This document shows, piece by piece, positions 47,701 through 58,100 of a DNA stretch of 64,000 nt. Made by a program: the position numbers and the translations under genes. The stretch's first letter is position 1. The number at the start of each line of letters is the position of its first letter. Source of the DNA: Clytia hemisphaerica (taxonomy: Eukaryota > Cnidaria > Hydrozoa > Leptothecata > Clytiidae); assembly GCA_902728285.1 (NCBI GenBank), contig CACVBU010000490.1:1-64000 (forward strand), written 5' to 3'. Below the pieces are notes generated by a model that was not told the origin of the DNA, ran no database searches, and saw only the letters and a program-made list of their open reading frames with translations.

Positions 47701-50700
47701 AAATATAAACAAACGGCTGGGACCGCACCATCGTCCGCTTTCGTTGGCACTTTGTCCGCACGGACCATACGGTACTGTGTGGTCTTCTGGCCGCTTTTTC
47801 AGGCTTTTAGTCGCACAATTAACCAGTCCAAAAGCGGCAGAAGCATGACCGCACCAATACCGGTCTCATTTTTAATGTACTCCAAATCGCTTGGGGGGTC
47901 ACAAATTAGCCAAAATATCTTCAAGAGTCTTGTCTAATTTTCTTGACCTTCAAGACAGAAACAGAAATATCTCTTCCATACTTTAATAAGCAAAATCTTT
48001 GAAAACTGAAAAATATTCTCTCTCAGTGCACATTTTTTTTCTTACCAGCTTTTTTAACATAGTCACTTACAGAAAAATAGAGTGAACATGACTAATTCAC
48101 AAAATGAAACAAATATTATACCTTCAGCTTGGGCGTTGGTCAAAATATTCTAAGAAGAAAAGAAAATAATTACATAAACTAAACATAAACCATTTTACAA
48201 CAGCCAGGCAGAGGAGTAACTAAAATAATCCCATCATCTTGGGGAACCTGCCATTTAGCCCAGGATAGGTGAACTAGCCCTAATATATATAGGCAAGTTA
48301 GCTGATAATGAAGAAAAAAATGTTTTTAGATCAAGTACCTTTATGACAATGATTTTTACATGTAATTCTTTTTTTAATATGGGTACATATTATCTGAATA
48401 TGGCAGATGGAAAGCCAAAGGGTCTATTTTGTTCTAAGACTTGGCTCCCGGCCAGGAATTCCTTTTTTTCCAAAGAGTTTCAGGCTCAAAGTTCCTTATA
48501 GAGTTCCTTATTTACTTTATTTAGTTCCTTATTTTGAAGTTTATAACTTCTGTATAGGTAGAACTTTTCTCTTTTTGACACATTGCATACCGTTTCAGAA
48601 AAATTTCACCATCTCTTTATTTAGGTTATTGTAAATGTTTGTAAGTTCAAGTTTAACTCTTACTGGTCCTTAACTTGATTTCTTATTCTCAGCCTGAGCA
48701 GTTCCTTAACAATGCCTTATTTTTTGGACCAATTTCAGGCTTGAGTTCCTTACTAACGTGCTCCTTATAAAAAAAATGTAATATCTGTCTATTTTAAAAA
48801 TTAAAATAATTAATAATATAATAATATAATAATTAAAAAAAATGTAATATCTGACTATTTTGGCAAGAAGAGAAGATTTTTAGAATAGAACAGACAGTTT
48901 AGACCTAGACTCCTATTAAGATTACAGGATTTCAGGCCTGGCTATGAATAATAACTTAAGCGTGCCAAAATAGCACTCCATAAAAAATATGTCATAGATT
49001 ATGGCGTGTTATTTTTGTACGTTCTTGCATATTTTAGAAGTGCTATTTTAGCACTCGCTCGGGTGAGTTAAGGCATGTCCCAAATATATTTTGCGTGACG
49101 CGCACCGCTTCCCATTATTCCTTAACTCTCATATATAGCTCAAAACAATCGTATCAATGAGAAGATTTTGAAAAGTGCTGGGTCAAAAATTTACAATAAG
49201 TCAATCTGAAGATATTGGTCAAAAACTGATTTTGACGTTATAAAATACATCGAAAAAACACGTCAAAAAGACAATTTAATTGATGTCATTATTGAAAAAA
49301 GGCAATAATTCTGATTAACTTACTACAATCAAAGCAAAATTTTGACTGGAGATGTTGAGTATTTATTTTGAAATATTTCGTGAAAAAAAATTGGAAATTC
49401 ATGATGACGTCAGCATTTTTTGACGTTTTTTAAATTTTTTCGACAACAAATGACGTCATTGAAATATTCTGAAATTTTTTTAACAAATATTTCAGAATCG
49501 TTAATTTACAACTCCAGTCAAAATTTGGTGTTGATTGCATTAATAGAATTGAAGTTATCGCCGTTTATTTGAATCTTACTCATGACGTGTTTTTTCGATG
49601 TATTTTATAACGTCAAAATCAGTTTTTGACTGATATCTTCAGATTGACTTAATTTAAATTTTTGACCCAGCACTTTTCAAAATCCTCTCGTTGATACGAT
49701 TGTTTTGAGCTACATATGAGAGTTAAGGAATAATGGGAAGCGGTGGGCGGCGTCATGCAAAATATATTTGGGACATGCCTTAACTCTGCCGTCCAAAGCA
49801 AAAACCAGGTAAGTCCAAAATTTCGAAAAATTATTTTTTGCTAAAAATTGACTCTATAGCACCCAAGTAACCTATTTTTGAAAAAAAAAATTCAAAATAT
49901 TTTTCCTACCGGGAAAAACGGCCATGTCATTTTCAGGTGTGTCCATCGAAAAAAGGAAATTCCCAAGCAAAGGAAGGTAAGTCCACCTATTACACAGAAA
50001 TGGACATACCTTCTTTTTAAAGAAAATAAATTATTTCTCTGAGATGGACTTACCTCTTTTATGGACTTACCTTAGTCTAATTATGGACTTACCTTCTTTT
50101 AAAAAATGCTACTGCACTGTCAATTTTCCAGATACGAACGTTTAGCATTTCGAATGTGTCAATCGAATGTTCGAATTCATTCTAGAATTCTAAAGTTTGT
50201 TTCGAAATTTCCCTCACTCTGAACTCGTCTTGTTAATTTAAACATGGACTTTTTTTGAAAAAATACTATATAACCACGACATTCATTTCTTATGTCAAAA
50301 GCAGGTAAGTCCACAATCTCTCAATAAATCGATAATAAATAGCTGAGTAAAAGAAATTGACTAGCCTTTTACTTTCTACAATTACTTTCTTTCCAAAAAT
50401 ACAAAACTTGAGCTAGTTAATAGAGAAAAGGTACCAAATTTCGGCTTGCACGCTTGATGATTCTTGTCGCCTGAACAAACCTATGCTCAGACAGGGTGTC
50501 TACGGATTTTTTTCTCAGGATTTTCAAGGTTTTCAAGTTTTTTTGGTCCTTTTTAAGTGGTTTTTCAAGGTTTTTTGGCTAACGATTTTGCACTTTTCAA
50601 GGTTTTTTTTATACTCAGTTGACATATCTCTCTACAGGGTTTTTTTTCAGAGTGGTACTATGCGAAAGTAAAATAGAAGACGACAAATAAAATTTATTGG

Positions 50701-52839
50701 CTTTTAGCAACCGGCGAATTATTTCCACAGTTAAATTCCTATCTCCCTCTCGAGAACGATATATACCACATTTTTACTCCAGCTACCTAGTCTTTCAACT
50801 GTTGAAATAAAGAATTAGAAGTAAAAACCAAATGTTTACAGTGACCTAGGAGGTGCAACCATGGTTTGCGTTAACAAGAGAAAATTTTAATTTTGACTCT
50901 TTCAAATGGCTAAAAAACGTCCTGTTTTTGATTGCTTTTGCCAAAAGTGTTGTCTTAAGTAAATTATTTTCGATGCTACAATCTTTTAAAAAATCTTAGA
51001 GTTTGATTATTATTTTTAATCGAACTTTAATCGTTCAATGGAGTTCGATTGGTTCGATTGTTCGATTGGTTCGACAAATTCGATTGATCGGGCCTGGTAT
51101 ATTTAAGGTATTTTTCCTATGAAAAGACCTGCTACATACATTTCTCAGGTGATCAAATTAAGATTACATTGTAACAGATCACCATTTCCAGCTGTACAGC
51201 TGTACCCCAGACCCGATCAATCAAACTTGTCGAACCAATCGAACTAATCGAACTCCATCGAACGATTAAAATTCGATTAAAAAAATTAATCGAACTGTAA
51301 GATTTTTAAAAGATTGTGAGTGTTCGATTAAGTTTGACCAATGGGTTTCGGTTCGATCAGTTCGATAAACCAATTTTGTTTGACAAGTTTGTGCTGCTCC
51401 ACCACCGTATATTAGTTTCTTTTCAAAGCCAAATTCGGAATGTAAATCGGGAAATTACTTCCGATAACGGATTACACACTTTTCCTGTATTGTTTTAGCG
51501 CCAGAGGCGGTTTGTTGGGGCGTAGTATTCCGCCACTCGGCCGCGCACGAAATCGCAACAGAGGGGCTACGGACTTTATTTTGGATAGACAAATATCCGG
51601 CTACAATAAACGTTAAGCTGTTTAGTCCGGGAATTGTTGAAATGGCAATCACGTGCCAGGCAGTCAGGCACATCCTGGCAAATGAACGGGGTGAGCATTT
51701 GCATGGGGTATTCGTCACCCAGTGTAAATGAGATAGGACGTCTCAGGCTAAAAACGTGAAAATGAATAAAAATGAACTTCAAACTGAAAATGGGAAAAAA
51801 GGAAGAAAACTGGGGACTTTATTTTTTCGTTAAAAGTTTCTTCAATCTTCGAAGACAAAATTGACCCATGGAAAAAAAATTTCATCTATGCAGATTTTTG
51901 AAATGAAGCAAAATATTTCCAACCTGGTGTGGTTCAATTGCGTGGGGTATTCAGTGCTATTACATCACTTTTGTTTTCGACCCCTTGCATTTGCCACCAA
52001 TCGCAAGTGAAAAATACCCCGTTCATTTGCCAGGATGTGCCTGACCGCCAGGATAAAGTTTTTGCAAGCGAGGGAAGATGTGAGGATTTAATATCATCGA
52101 ACTGCTCTGACCAAACTAATGGAACTGCTATTGCTTCAAAAATTGTGAGTGTTCGATTATCGAACTTTAATCGTTCGATGGAGTTTGATTAGTTCGATTG
52201 TTTGATTGGTTTGACAAGTCTGATTGATCGGGTCTGGTGTACCGTGAATTCGGGTAACATGCATCAGTGGAGGCAAACATGCATAGCCCTCAAATGAATG
52301 ACCCGTCTGGTCATTAAAATACAAAGTTAGATAAAAATAAAAATGGTAGAGTAGAGCTGCAAGCGGAGCTGCGTAGTTCATTTGTTTTGAAATTTTACTG
52401 CTTTGATTGGTGAATCATTTGATGGCTATGCAATTTTCCCTCTACTGATGCAAGTTAACCGACTTCACGGTATGCCTTTCATTCCCAGCTCTTGTTTTTC
52501 TTGTCCATGAAAGGTTAGCTACAGAATAAAAATTTACCTTCGATAGATTTGGTGCTGCCATTTTTAGTGATTTGAATAACCAGTTTACACAAGATAAAGC
52601 TGTTATTTATTTGATTTTAAGCTAAAGTAAGAATCGAGTCAATCAAAAAATTATCACCTTATAAATAAAATCCCAGACAGCAAGCCAAGACAAAAAATTA
52701 TCAGCTTTTTGTCTGGTTTGACTGAGAAGTTTTTCAGTCTTGTCAGTCTTGAGAAATAAAAAAAGAAACCTTTACAAAAATAAATAAAGGAAAAATTGCA
52801 ATAGGAACTGTTCATTTCTATCCCTACCTGAGGAGACAT
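41736..52839 (-). CDS. Septin (SEPT3/9/12 group) with an N-terminal EF-hand-like pair
   Basis: Septins are GTP-binding proteins that form filaments at the cell cortex. Eleven exons join with consistent phase: 52839-52828, 48149-48122, 47292-47137, 46852-46676, 45842-45717, 45035-44954, 44672-44535, 44166-44049, 43786-43691, 43081-42985 and the pair 42686-42635 / 41874-41736 (the last two counted together make twelve segments), 406 codons, stop TGA. Residues 117-406 form a septin: [11 protein letters not shown]-loop GCSGLGKST (125-133), DTPGFGD (181-187), [26 protein letters not shown] (263-266), [18 protein letters not shown] and [15 protein letters not shown] and the lack of a C-terminal coiled coil place it in the SEPT3/9/12 group. 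Residues about 7-82 look like half a calmodulin ([18 protein letters not shown]..., [10 protein letters not shown]); loop 1 is [12 protein letters not shown] and loop 2 lacks calcium ligands. The start exon (MSPQ, donor CAG|GTAGGG) is inferred. Confidence 0.93.
42468..42545. mobile_element. Tiny inverted-repeat element in a septin intron
   Basis: TACCTTATTGGAACTAATTT and AATTAGTTCCAATAAGGTA are near-perfect mirrors around a CGCG-rich centre (TTTTCGCGGG, TTTTTCGCGG). At 78 bp it can form a single hairpin. TA lies at both ends. Confidence 0.85.
43140..43380. repeat. Dispersed repeat, copy 3 (CCTACCCTTAGTGGGACT family), septin intron
   Basis: It contains GACGGGTATGTCAGCGGGAC, TACCCTTAGTGGGACTGTCA, AAAGGTACCATTAAGGGCGG and CCCGTACCCTTCACTTGTCT, in the same order as 19125-19290 and 4860-5070. 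Confidence 0.7.
45147..45496. mobile_element. Inverted-repeat element (MITE), AGGCGAGACC family, copy 2, septin intron
   Basis: TTAGGCGAGACCAATTTAAT at the left is mirrored by ATTAAATTGGTCTTGCCTTA at the right, with GTTGTT / AACAAC inside. The internal CCGACCGACCAACCC matches copy 1 at 40210-40589. Confidence 0.88.
45905..46095 (-). mobile_element. tRNA-derived SINE-like repeat, septin intron
   Basis: On the minus strand the head reads GGTCAGGTAGCTGATTAGAG (A-box-like) and then GTGGATTTGATCCCTGG (B-box-like). The body ends with AGACTCCCTCACTCCCATC, shared with the repeat at 15262-15520. It is in the same orientation as the septin gene. Confidence 0.6.
46164..46508. mobile_element. Inverted-repeat element (MITE), CCTTAAAGGAAGAA family, copy 1, septin intron
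   Basis: TACCTTAAAGGAAGAAATTT plus TGGCGG is mirrored by CCAAAATTTCTTCCTTTAAG plus GTA, flanked by TA. The interior repeats TTTGGCGGA and TCCGCCAAATTAAATTCC many times in both orientations, so most of the 345 bp can fold. Confidence 0.88.
47402..47901. mobile_element. Inverted-repeat element with about 55-bp arms, septin intron
   Basis: TGACCCCCCAAGCAATTTGG and the following GAGTACATTATAAATGAGAC are mirrored at the right by GTCTCATTTTTAATGTACTC and CAAATCGCTTGGGGGGTCA. Interior rich in GTGCGGAC / GTCCGCAC and AAGCGGC words. The two 60-68-codon frames (47642-47937) carry no transposase motif. Confidence 0.9.
49065..49786. mobile_element. Foldback element, about 720 bp, septin intron 1
   Basis: GAGTTAAGGCATGTCCCAAA at the left and TTTGGGACATGCCTTAACTC at the right are exact mirrors. 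The mirror continues inward for over 200 bp (AAGTGCTGGGTCAAAAATTT against AAATTTTTGACCCAGCACTT; CATCGAAAAAACACGTCA against TGACGTGTTTTTTCGATG). The centre near 49420 is TGACGTCA-rich. No coding capacity. Confidence 0.92.
49787..50990. other. Septin intron 1, low-complexity repeats
   Basis: The words AGGTAAGTCCA and ATGGACTTACCTTC recur at 49810-50110 and 50305 (both orientations around a centre near 50000), suggesting a degenerate palindrome. No exon seen. 50490-50660 is rich in TTTTCAAGGTTTT. Confidence 0.45.
50998..51110 (+). repeat. Copy of the TCGATTGGTTCGA arm
   Basis: It carries ATCGAACTTTAATCGTTCAA, TTCGATTGTTCGATTGGTTC and GATTGATCGGGCCTGGTAT. It matches 52150-52243 in direct orientation and the arm at 51195-51300 in mirror orientation. 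Confidence 0.8.
51195..52245. mobile_element. Large nested foldback, septin intron 1
   Basis: GACCCGATCAATCAAACTTG (51211) mirrors CAAGTCTGATTGATCGGGTC (52217). CAGTCAGGCACATCCTGGCA (51661) mirrors TGCCAGGATGTGCCTGACCG (52029). The common centre is near 51840. The outer arms consist of repeated ATCGAACT words. Open frames of up to 87 codons on both strands come from the palindrome and have no domain. Confidence 0.8.
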
Positions 52840-54498
52840 ACATTTATATCAGAAAAAAAAAGTCACTTTTCATTCACTTTTTACTTCAAAACCAAAACAA
52901 CCTCCCACTTTCAGCGTTCTAAATAAAAATGGCCACGGCAACTTTTGGCCATAGCCCGGAGTCGCATAAGGAGGCGCCTTTCGCGCTAGAAAAACGAAAT
53001 AAGTCGATCGAGTCGCGGATGTTATTGTTGGCTTAACTTGACCCATAAACTGTATTCTTTAACTTAAATATTTAATTTTCTTCAGTTGTCAAGAGTTCAA
53101 TCAATAAAAACACTGTGTAATCTTTTGAACGATTTGATTCTTAGCACTAACACTCCATAGGGAGCTCTCTAAATCTACTACAATAGACTGGTGTGCGAGA
53201 AAGACATAACAATATAACATCACAAGGTAAAACAGCGATATTACATTTTCGCCGTACGAGATGTTTCGCTTACAACGAGGACGATTTCAACAAACAATGT
53301 AAAGAACAGGGTCACAAAGACTTAGAATGTTTCCGTTCGTAACCCCTCTCACACTTATAATACCAACAAGACAAGTTTCATTTGCAAAAGTTTCTAAATT
53401 GTAATTATTTAATATTCATTTTCTATTCTACATTAGATATAAATCCACATTTTAATGCGATAACATTGGCCGGTTATTATTAAAGCAATCAGGGATTATA
53501 TAAACATGGGGTTTTGTGGCTCAAAAGTAATTTGACGTTATTACATTCAAGTCTACATTTAGCTCATTTCTAACCAATGACCGATCTAATCGAATATGAT
53601 ACATGTGAGTATTGAATGAAATTATGTGAAAAGTTTTCGTAAATTGTGATGGAAATAGAATACACGAGTTACATAACACTCCAAATGAGGCTATACATAG
53701 TCCTTCCCGTTTCGTCTGGATAAGGCAATGGTTCTTTTAAGAATATCAAAATTAACACTTCACTTCATAGACAGACTTTAACTATAAATTCAACGAATGT
53801 CCTGCTGATGGGACTGAAAATATGACGCAAATTTAATTTAAGATTTTTCTTTAAGTGGCAATTTCACTATCAATTTGGTAAAGCAACTTACTTAAACTAA
53901 AGGACAGGGGAAGAAAAGAATGGGACCATTGACAGTAATTTTAGATGTGTTTTTCGAAAGTATTTCACTTGATTACAAAAAGGGGTATCTAAAACTTGGA
54001 GAAAAAAAATCACACATTGAGAGTTCGATTTCTTCGAATCGTAGATCTGAATCTTTTAGTAAGAAAAAAGAATAATAATTTCATAAATCATATATACAAT
54101 TTGTACAAAATAAATACAAAAAAATTGTCACTGAATTCTAACTAACTCTAAAAGAAGACTGGAGAGACAATAATGGAATTGCAATTTCGTAATCGTCTTT
54201 GTCAGAGTGGGGAACTGGCGTAACAGGGTACAAATCAAGCATCTAATCGATAAGAAAAATTCAAAACTGAAATTGACATTATAAAAGATCGGGGAAAAGG
54301 ATAAGGGAACAGGGTCCAGGGTTTAAGTCGTCATGTCATATGAATACAATTCATAAAATATAAGCAACAAAACCGCCTACATCTAGTGAAAAAATTAATC
54401 ATAAAACAAAACGAAATCAGAGTATTTTCATCAAAATTTCTCCATGAATTGTTTTTCATTAGGTAATCCAAGACATCAAAACAGAGCTAACTCTAGTA
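52840..54498. other. Septin 5' flank
   Basis: A GC-richer patch at 52928-53030 (GCGCCTTTCGCGCTAG, GTCGATCGAGTCGCGG) just upstream of the inferred start exon may hold the promoter or 5' UTR. The rest is AT-rich with no exon seen. Confidence 0.4.
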
Positions 54499-54775
54499 TC
54501 AGTCTATTTGCTCTGTGTACGATTTGACAAGCATATAAGCACTGTCAAAATCGTATCCAATCATGTTTGTTGTATATCTCTCATTGTGACATGCTGCATA
54601 GAGCACTCGTAACAATTTCTTCTTGCCGTAAAATGCAATGTTAATATTGTAATACTTGAAATGTCTGAATCTGCTCCATATATAACTCAATAGGCACTCG
54701 GTTTATTGAGACTTACAAACCTTTCAATTTCAAGGAAATAACCATTTACTGTTCATTTATTAAGAACCACCAACC
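54499..54775 (-). CDS. Two possible exons of an unidentified gene
   Basis: The downstream exon (54664 to stop at 54499) reads HFKYYNINIAFYGKKKLLRV followed by LYAACHNERYTTNMIGYDFD and a tail to SYTEQID. The upstream candidate (to about 54775, acceptor TTTAATTCAG near 54866) reads LNLQHFQHVARIIYGIPYEL then YYESHG; joining at GGTAG|GTTGG to CAG|ACATTTC keeps the frame. Composition is protein-like and both acceptors have pyrimidine tracts. It lies 390 bp beyond the LENG8 stop, on the same strand, so it may be a separate small gene, an alternative LENG8 3' end, or a decayed fragment. I recognise no family. Confidence 0.4.
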
Positions 54776-55165
54776 TACCGTGACTTTCATAATATAGTTC
54801 ATAAGGGATACCATATATAATGCGTGCTACGTGTTGAAAATGCTGTAAATTTAACTGAATTAAAGGGTAGGTAGAAACACCATGTAGGATGAATTGACAT
54901 AGTGACAGCACAGCGAACAGGATAAGATATAGGGCAGGATCTATGAACAGGACCTTATTTTTCATTTTTTAAAGCTTAGTCTCTTTTTGTGTAGTGACTG
55001 AACTACTACTACCGTGTAGGGGGTGCGAATAAAACCTTCTTGGTAAAATGAGAGGACCTTGACATGAAAATCAGGCTTCTTTCCTCCTTTGCTTTTCATT
55101 GGATGAGGCACTCAACCAACTTTCACAGCCATGAAAAAACTCGAACGAGCTGTATGCTCTCTCCC

Positions 55166-58100
55166 TTATGTAACAACAGATGCTTTACAATCAACTTTAG
55201 TGGGGTCGTTAGCAAGGAATATGATATTCAATTCTTGAAGCCAAGCGAGGCATTCGTCTTCAGATTTGAAGGCTAATTGGGTTGTTATATGTGCGACACT
55301 TAAACTTGGTCGATACCTATCAACCACGGTTGAAAAAGAAAGAAAAAAAAACATGAATATACAGAGAAAAGGTAGATTGAGCTTTGTAAAGGACTGAAGT
55401 TACAGAGGACAGATTTAGTCTCAAGGTCTATCCCGAGGGTTAAAACTTACCTGCGCATCGGTGAAAAAATTCCCAGAGTCCCGAGAATTTATCCCAGCGA
55501 AAAATAGTAAACTTTTTGGGGCAAATTGTTTTGTAAAGATATTTGAGATTCTCATATATTTAAGTCGAAGTTTCTCCAAATCCAATCACATTCTTACCGA
55601 TACTGTCGCCCACTGGCTAAAAAATCCTCAATGGGGAGCTTAGATTTTTTAATAAGAAAATTTTAACACTTAAAAGTGCCTTAAAAAGAAATACAGGATG
55701 TGTTAACAGTACTACTATACAGAGGAGGTAATTATAAAGAAATGTATGTGCTTAGATGGGGTTGACTTTATATACTAAAAGGATAATGGTTGAAGAGATA
55801 AGTTTAAACTGCTCATTAGATGTGAGGAAAGGCGACTGATTTCTAGGATAGGCTGGCTGGTTTCAGAAAGAAGGGGAGGGGAGGGGTGTTTATATACTTA
55901 CGCCTTCACTAGCCGTTTGAGCTTCTTTACGTTCCCTAGCTATAAAAAGGTCAATGAGAGATCCACCCATTTTTGGTGCTTGTAAATAAAACTTGAAAAA
56001 TGAACGATAATTATCTAGTGCCAATGCAGAGCGCACCGACAGGGCGTGTTGAACAAGCGCGTCTTTCTTCAGATCTTTGGTCAGTGAGGCAAGACAAGAA
56101 TTTAAGTCCAAAGTGCTTTTTGTGTAAATATAGTAGAGAATACTGTAGGCCGTAAACTCGGCTACTTGACCGTTGATTCCTTTGCTGTAAAGCCTACGTA
56201 AACACGTTTGGCATTGATTGAATTCCTCTCGATCACCCTGGAAAAAGAGAGAGACAAAATGAAAGATTACCAAGTTGTGGTTATTATAAAAGGATGGGTC
56301 ATATTAAATGGCTTTAAAAATATTTAAAAAGGATGGGATACAATTATGAAGAGGGGAATGTCTGCCTAAAACTTACTTTTTCGAGAGCAATTCTAGCGTG
56401 GGTTTCATATACTGTAACTGTGAATTCGTTTTCAATTCCTTGGACGGTCAAATCTTGACGGATGGACTTCATCTGTTCGCAAGCGAAATGGTAGTCGTTC
56501 TTCTTCTTCCATTGCGTTTCGACGTGTTCCAATGACTTCTTCAAAATGTTGACGGGACGGACTGTCGATGGATCAGGCGCCTGCGAAGGAAAAATGGGGA
56601 AATCATAGAACCGAGAAATCAACTGTAATGTATTTGAAACCATACATGACTAGGAATCAAAGATGGCTCTTCCAGTTAACTATTAGTTTCCCCTAAGTGT
56701 AATGCAAGCAAGCACCTACTGAAAACCCTTCCGTAAGTTTTGCATGCATGTTAAAATTTATGTAATAACTTAACAATGTTTCCTTTACAGAACATTGTAA
56801 AAAAATCTAACGTAAAATGGAAAATGTCATGTTACAGTAAAAGGGGTTAAAACATATTACCCACCGAAGTTAAACGTAAATATGGTTTTGTCAAATCTTG
56901 GCAGTATCCGTTGATGTGAAAGTTCATGTCGACATCTTCATCCATTGGCTGCAAAAGAAAACAAGATGTATTGTTATAGAGTTGAATGGTCCGTACGATT
57001 GGTAGAAAATTGGTATGACAGGTTCCTAGTTAACCATTGAGTTAATAAAATATTTGCAAATAATAAATTTAGGAGTGAAACTTAGCACCGGTTGTTGATG
57101 TAATGGAGACTCCCCAAAAAGCCATTTACGCCATAAAGTTTGCCAAAGTTTCAGTATTGAAATCTTTAGGAAACTAGTAGAGAAAAACTTACTGATTCTC
57201 CTTTCGGTATTAAATTGGACGAATTGAAGCTCGAAGACTTCTTGAAGTCTTTCTGAAATCGTGCAGCTCGATCTTGTTTCTTCTGTGTAACCTCTGTATC
57301 GTTTTCAATCTTAAATTGTTTCATGTTAGGTGTACTTTTGCTTTTGGCCATGATGTTGTTATTGGAATTTTTGATCATTTTCTTACCGAGTCTGTTCTTC
57401 ATTTTCTTACTGAATGCAGGTCGAACGTTCTCCAGACTGTCGTTAGAGGAGCCACCACTACTTGAAGAGCGCCTATGGGACGGTCTACGAGTAGGTGTAT
57501 TACTCCTCGAACGACTTCTGGAGCGCGACCGACTGCCAGTGTTACGATATGAACTTCTTGAGCTACGTTCGTATCCTTTTGGTGGAGTTCTAAACAAAAA
57601 CGATTAAGGGAGTCAAATAGAATGTCCAAAACCATACATGACTTCTAAAAGAAACATTTTCAAGTGTTATAGAGTACATTTAGTAAGATGGATTAAAGAA
57701 AACAATTCCTAGGTTTTTCAGCTCAGTTTAGAAATCTTACTTGAAAAGAGCCTTTAACTGCCAGTTGATAGTCCATGCACTACCATCACTGATAACTTGA
57801 TTTACAAAGGTTTTCAATTTCTCTTCCATTTTATCCTTAATTCGTTCACTACCACACTGCTCAAATGATTCTCTGACCCATGTTTTCATTGCTTCAGGCC
57901 ATTCCTTCTTTTTATTGTTCTCGCTGAAAAGAATTATTAAATTTTTAAAATAATAAAGACCTGTAAAGACAGCGGTATTGACAATAATTCAAATGAAAAT
58001 CTATTTAAATCTATTGTTAACATGAAAAGCAGTACGATCAACTTAGCAATTTGAAGGGTTTTTTTACCTTTAAGGTCATTTACATAAGTATGCACACTCT

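Noticed and set aside
51455-51782. 87-codon minus-strand frame with several Cys residues
   Set aside because: Lies in the arm of a foldback element and its mirror at 51929-52192 encodes related words; no domain recognised.
57274-57607. Plus-strand Leu-rich frames
   Set aside because: Antisense shadow of the LENG8 Arg/Ser-rich exon.
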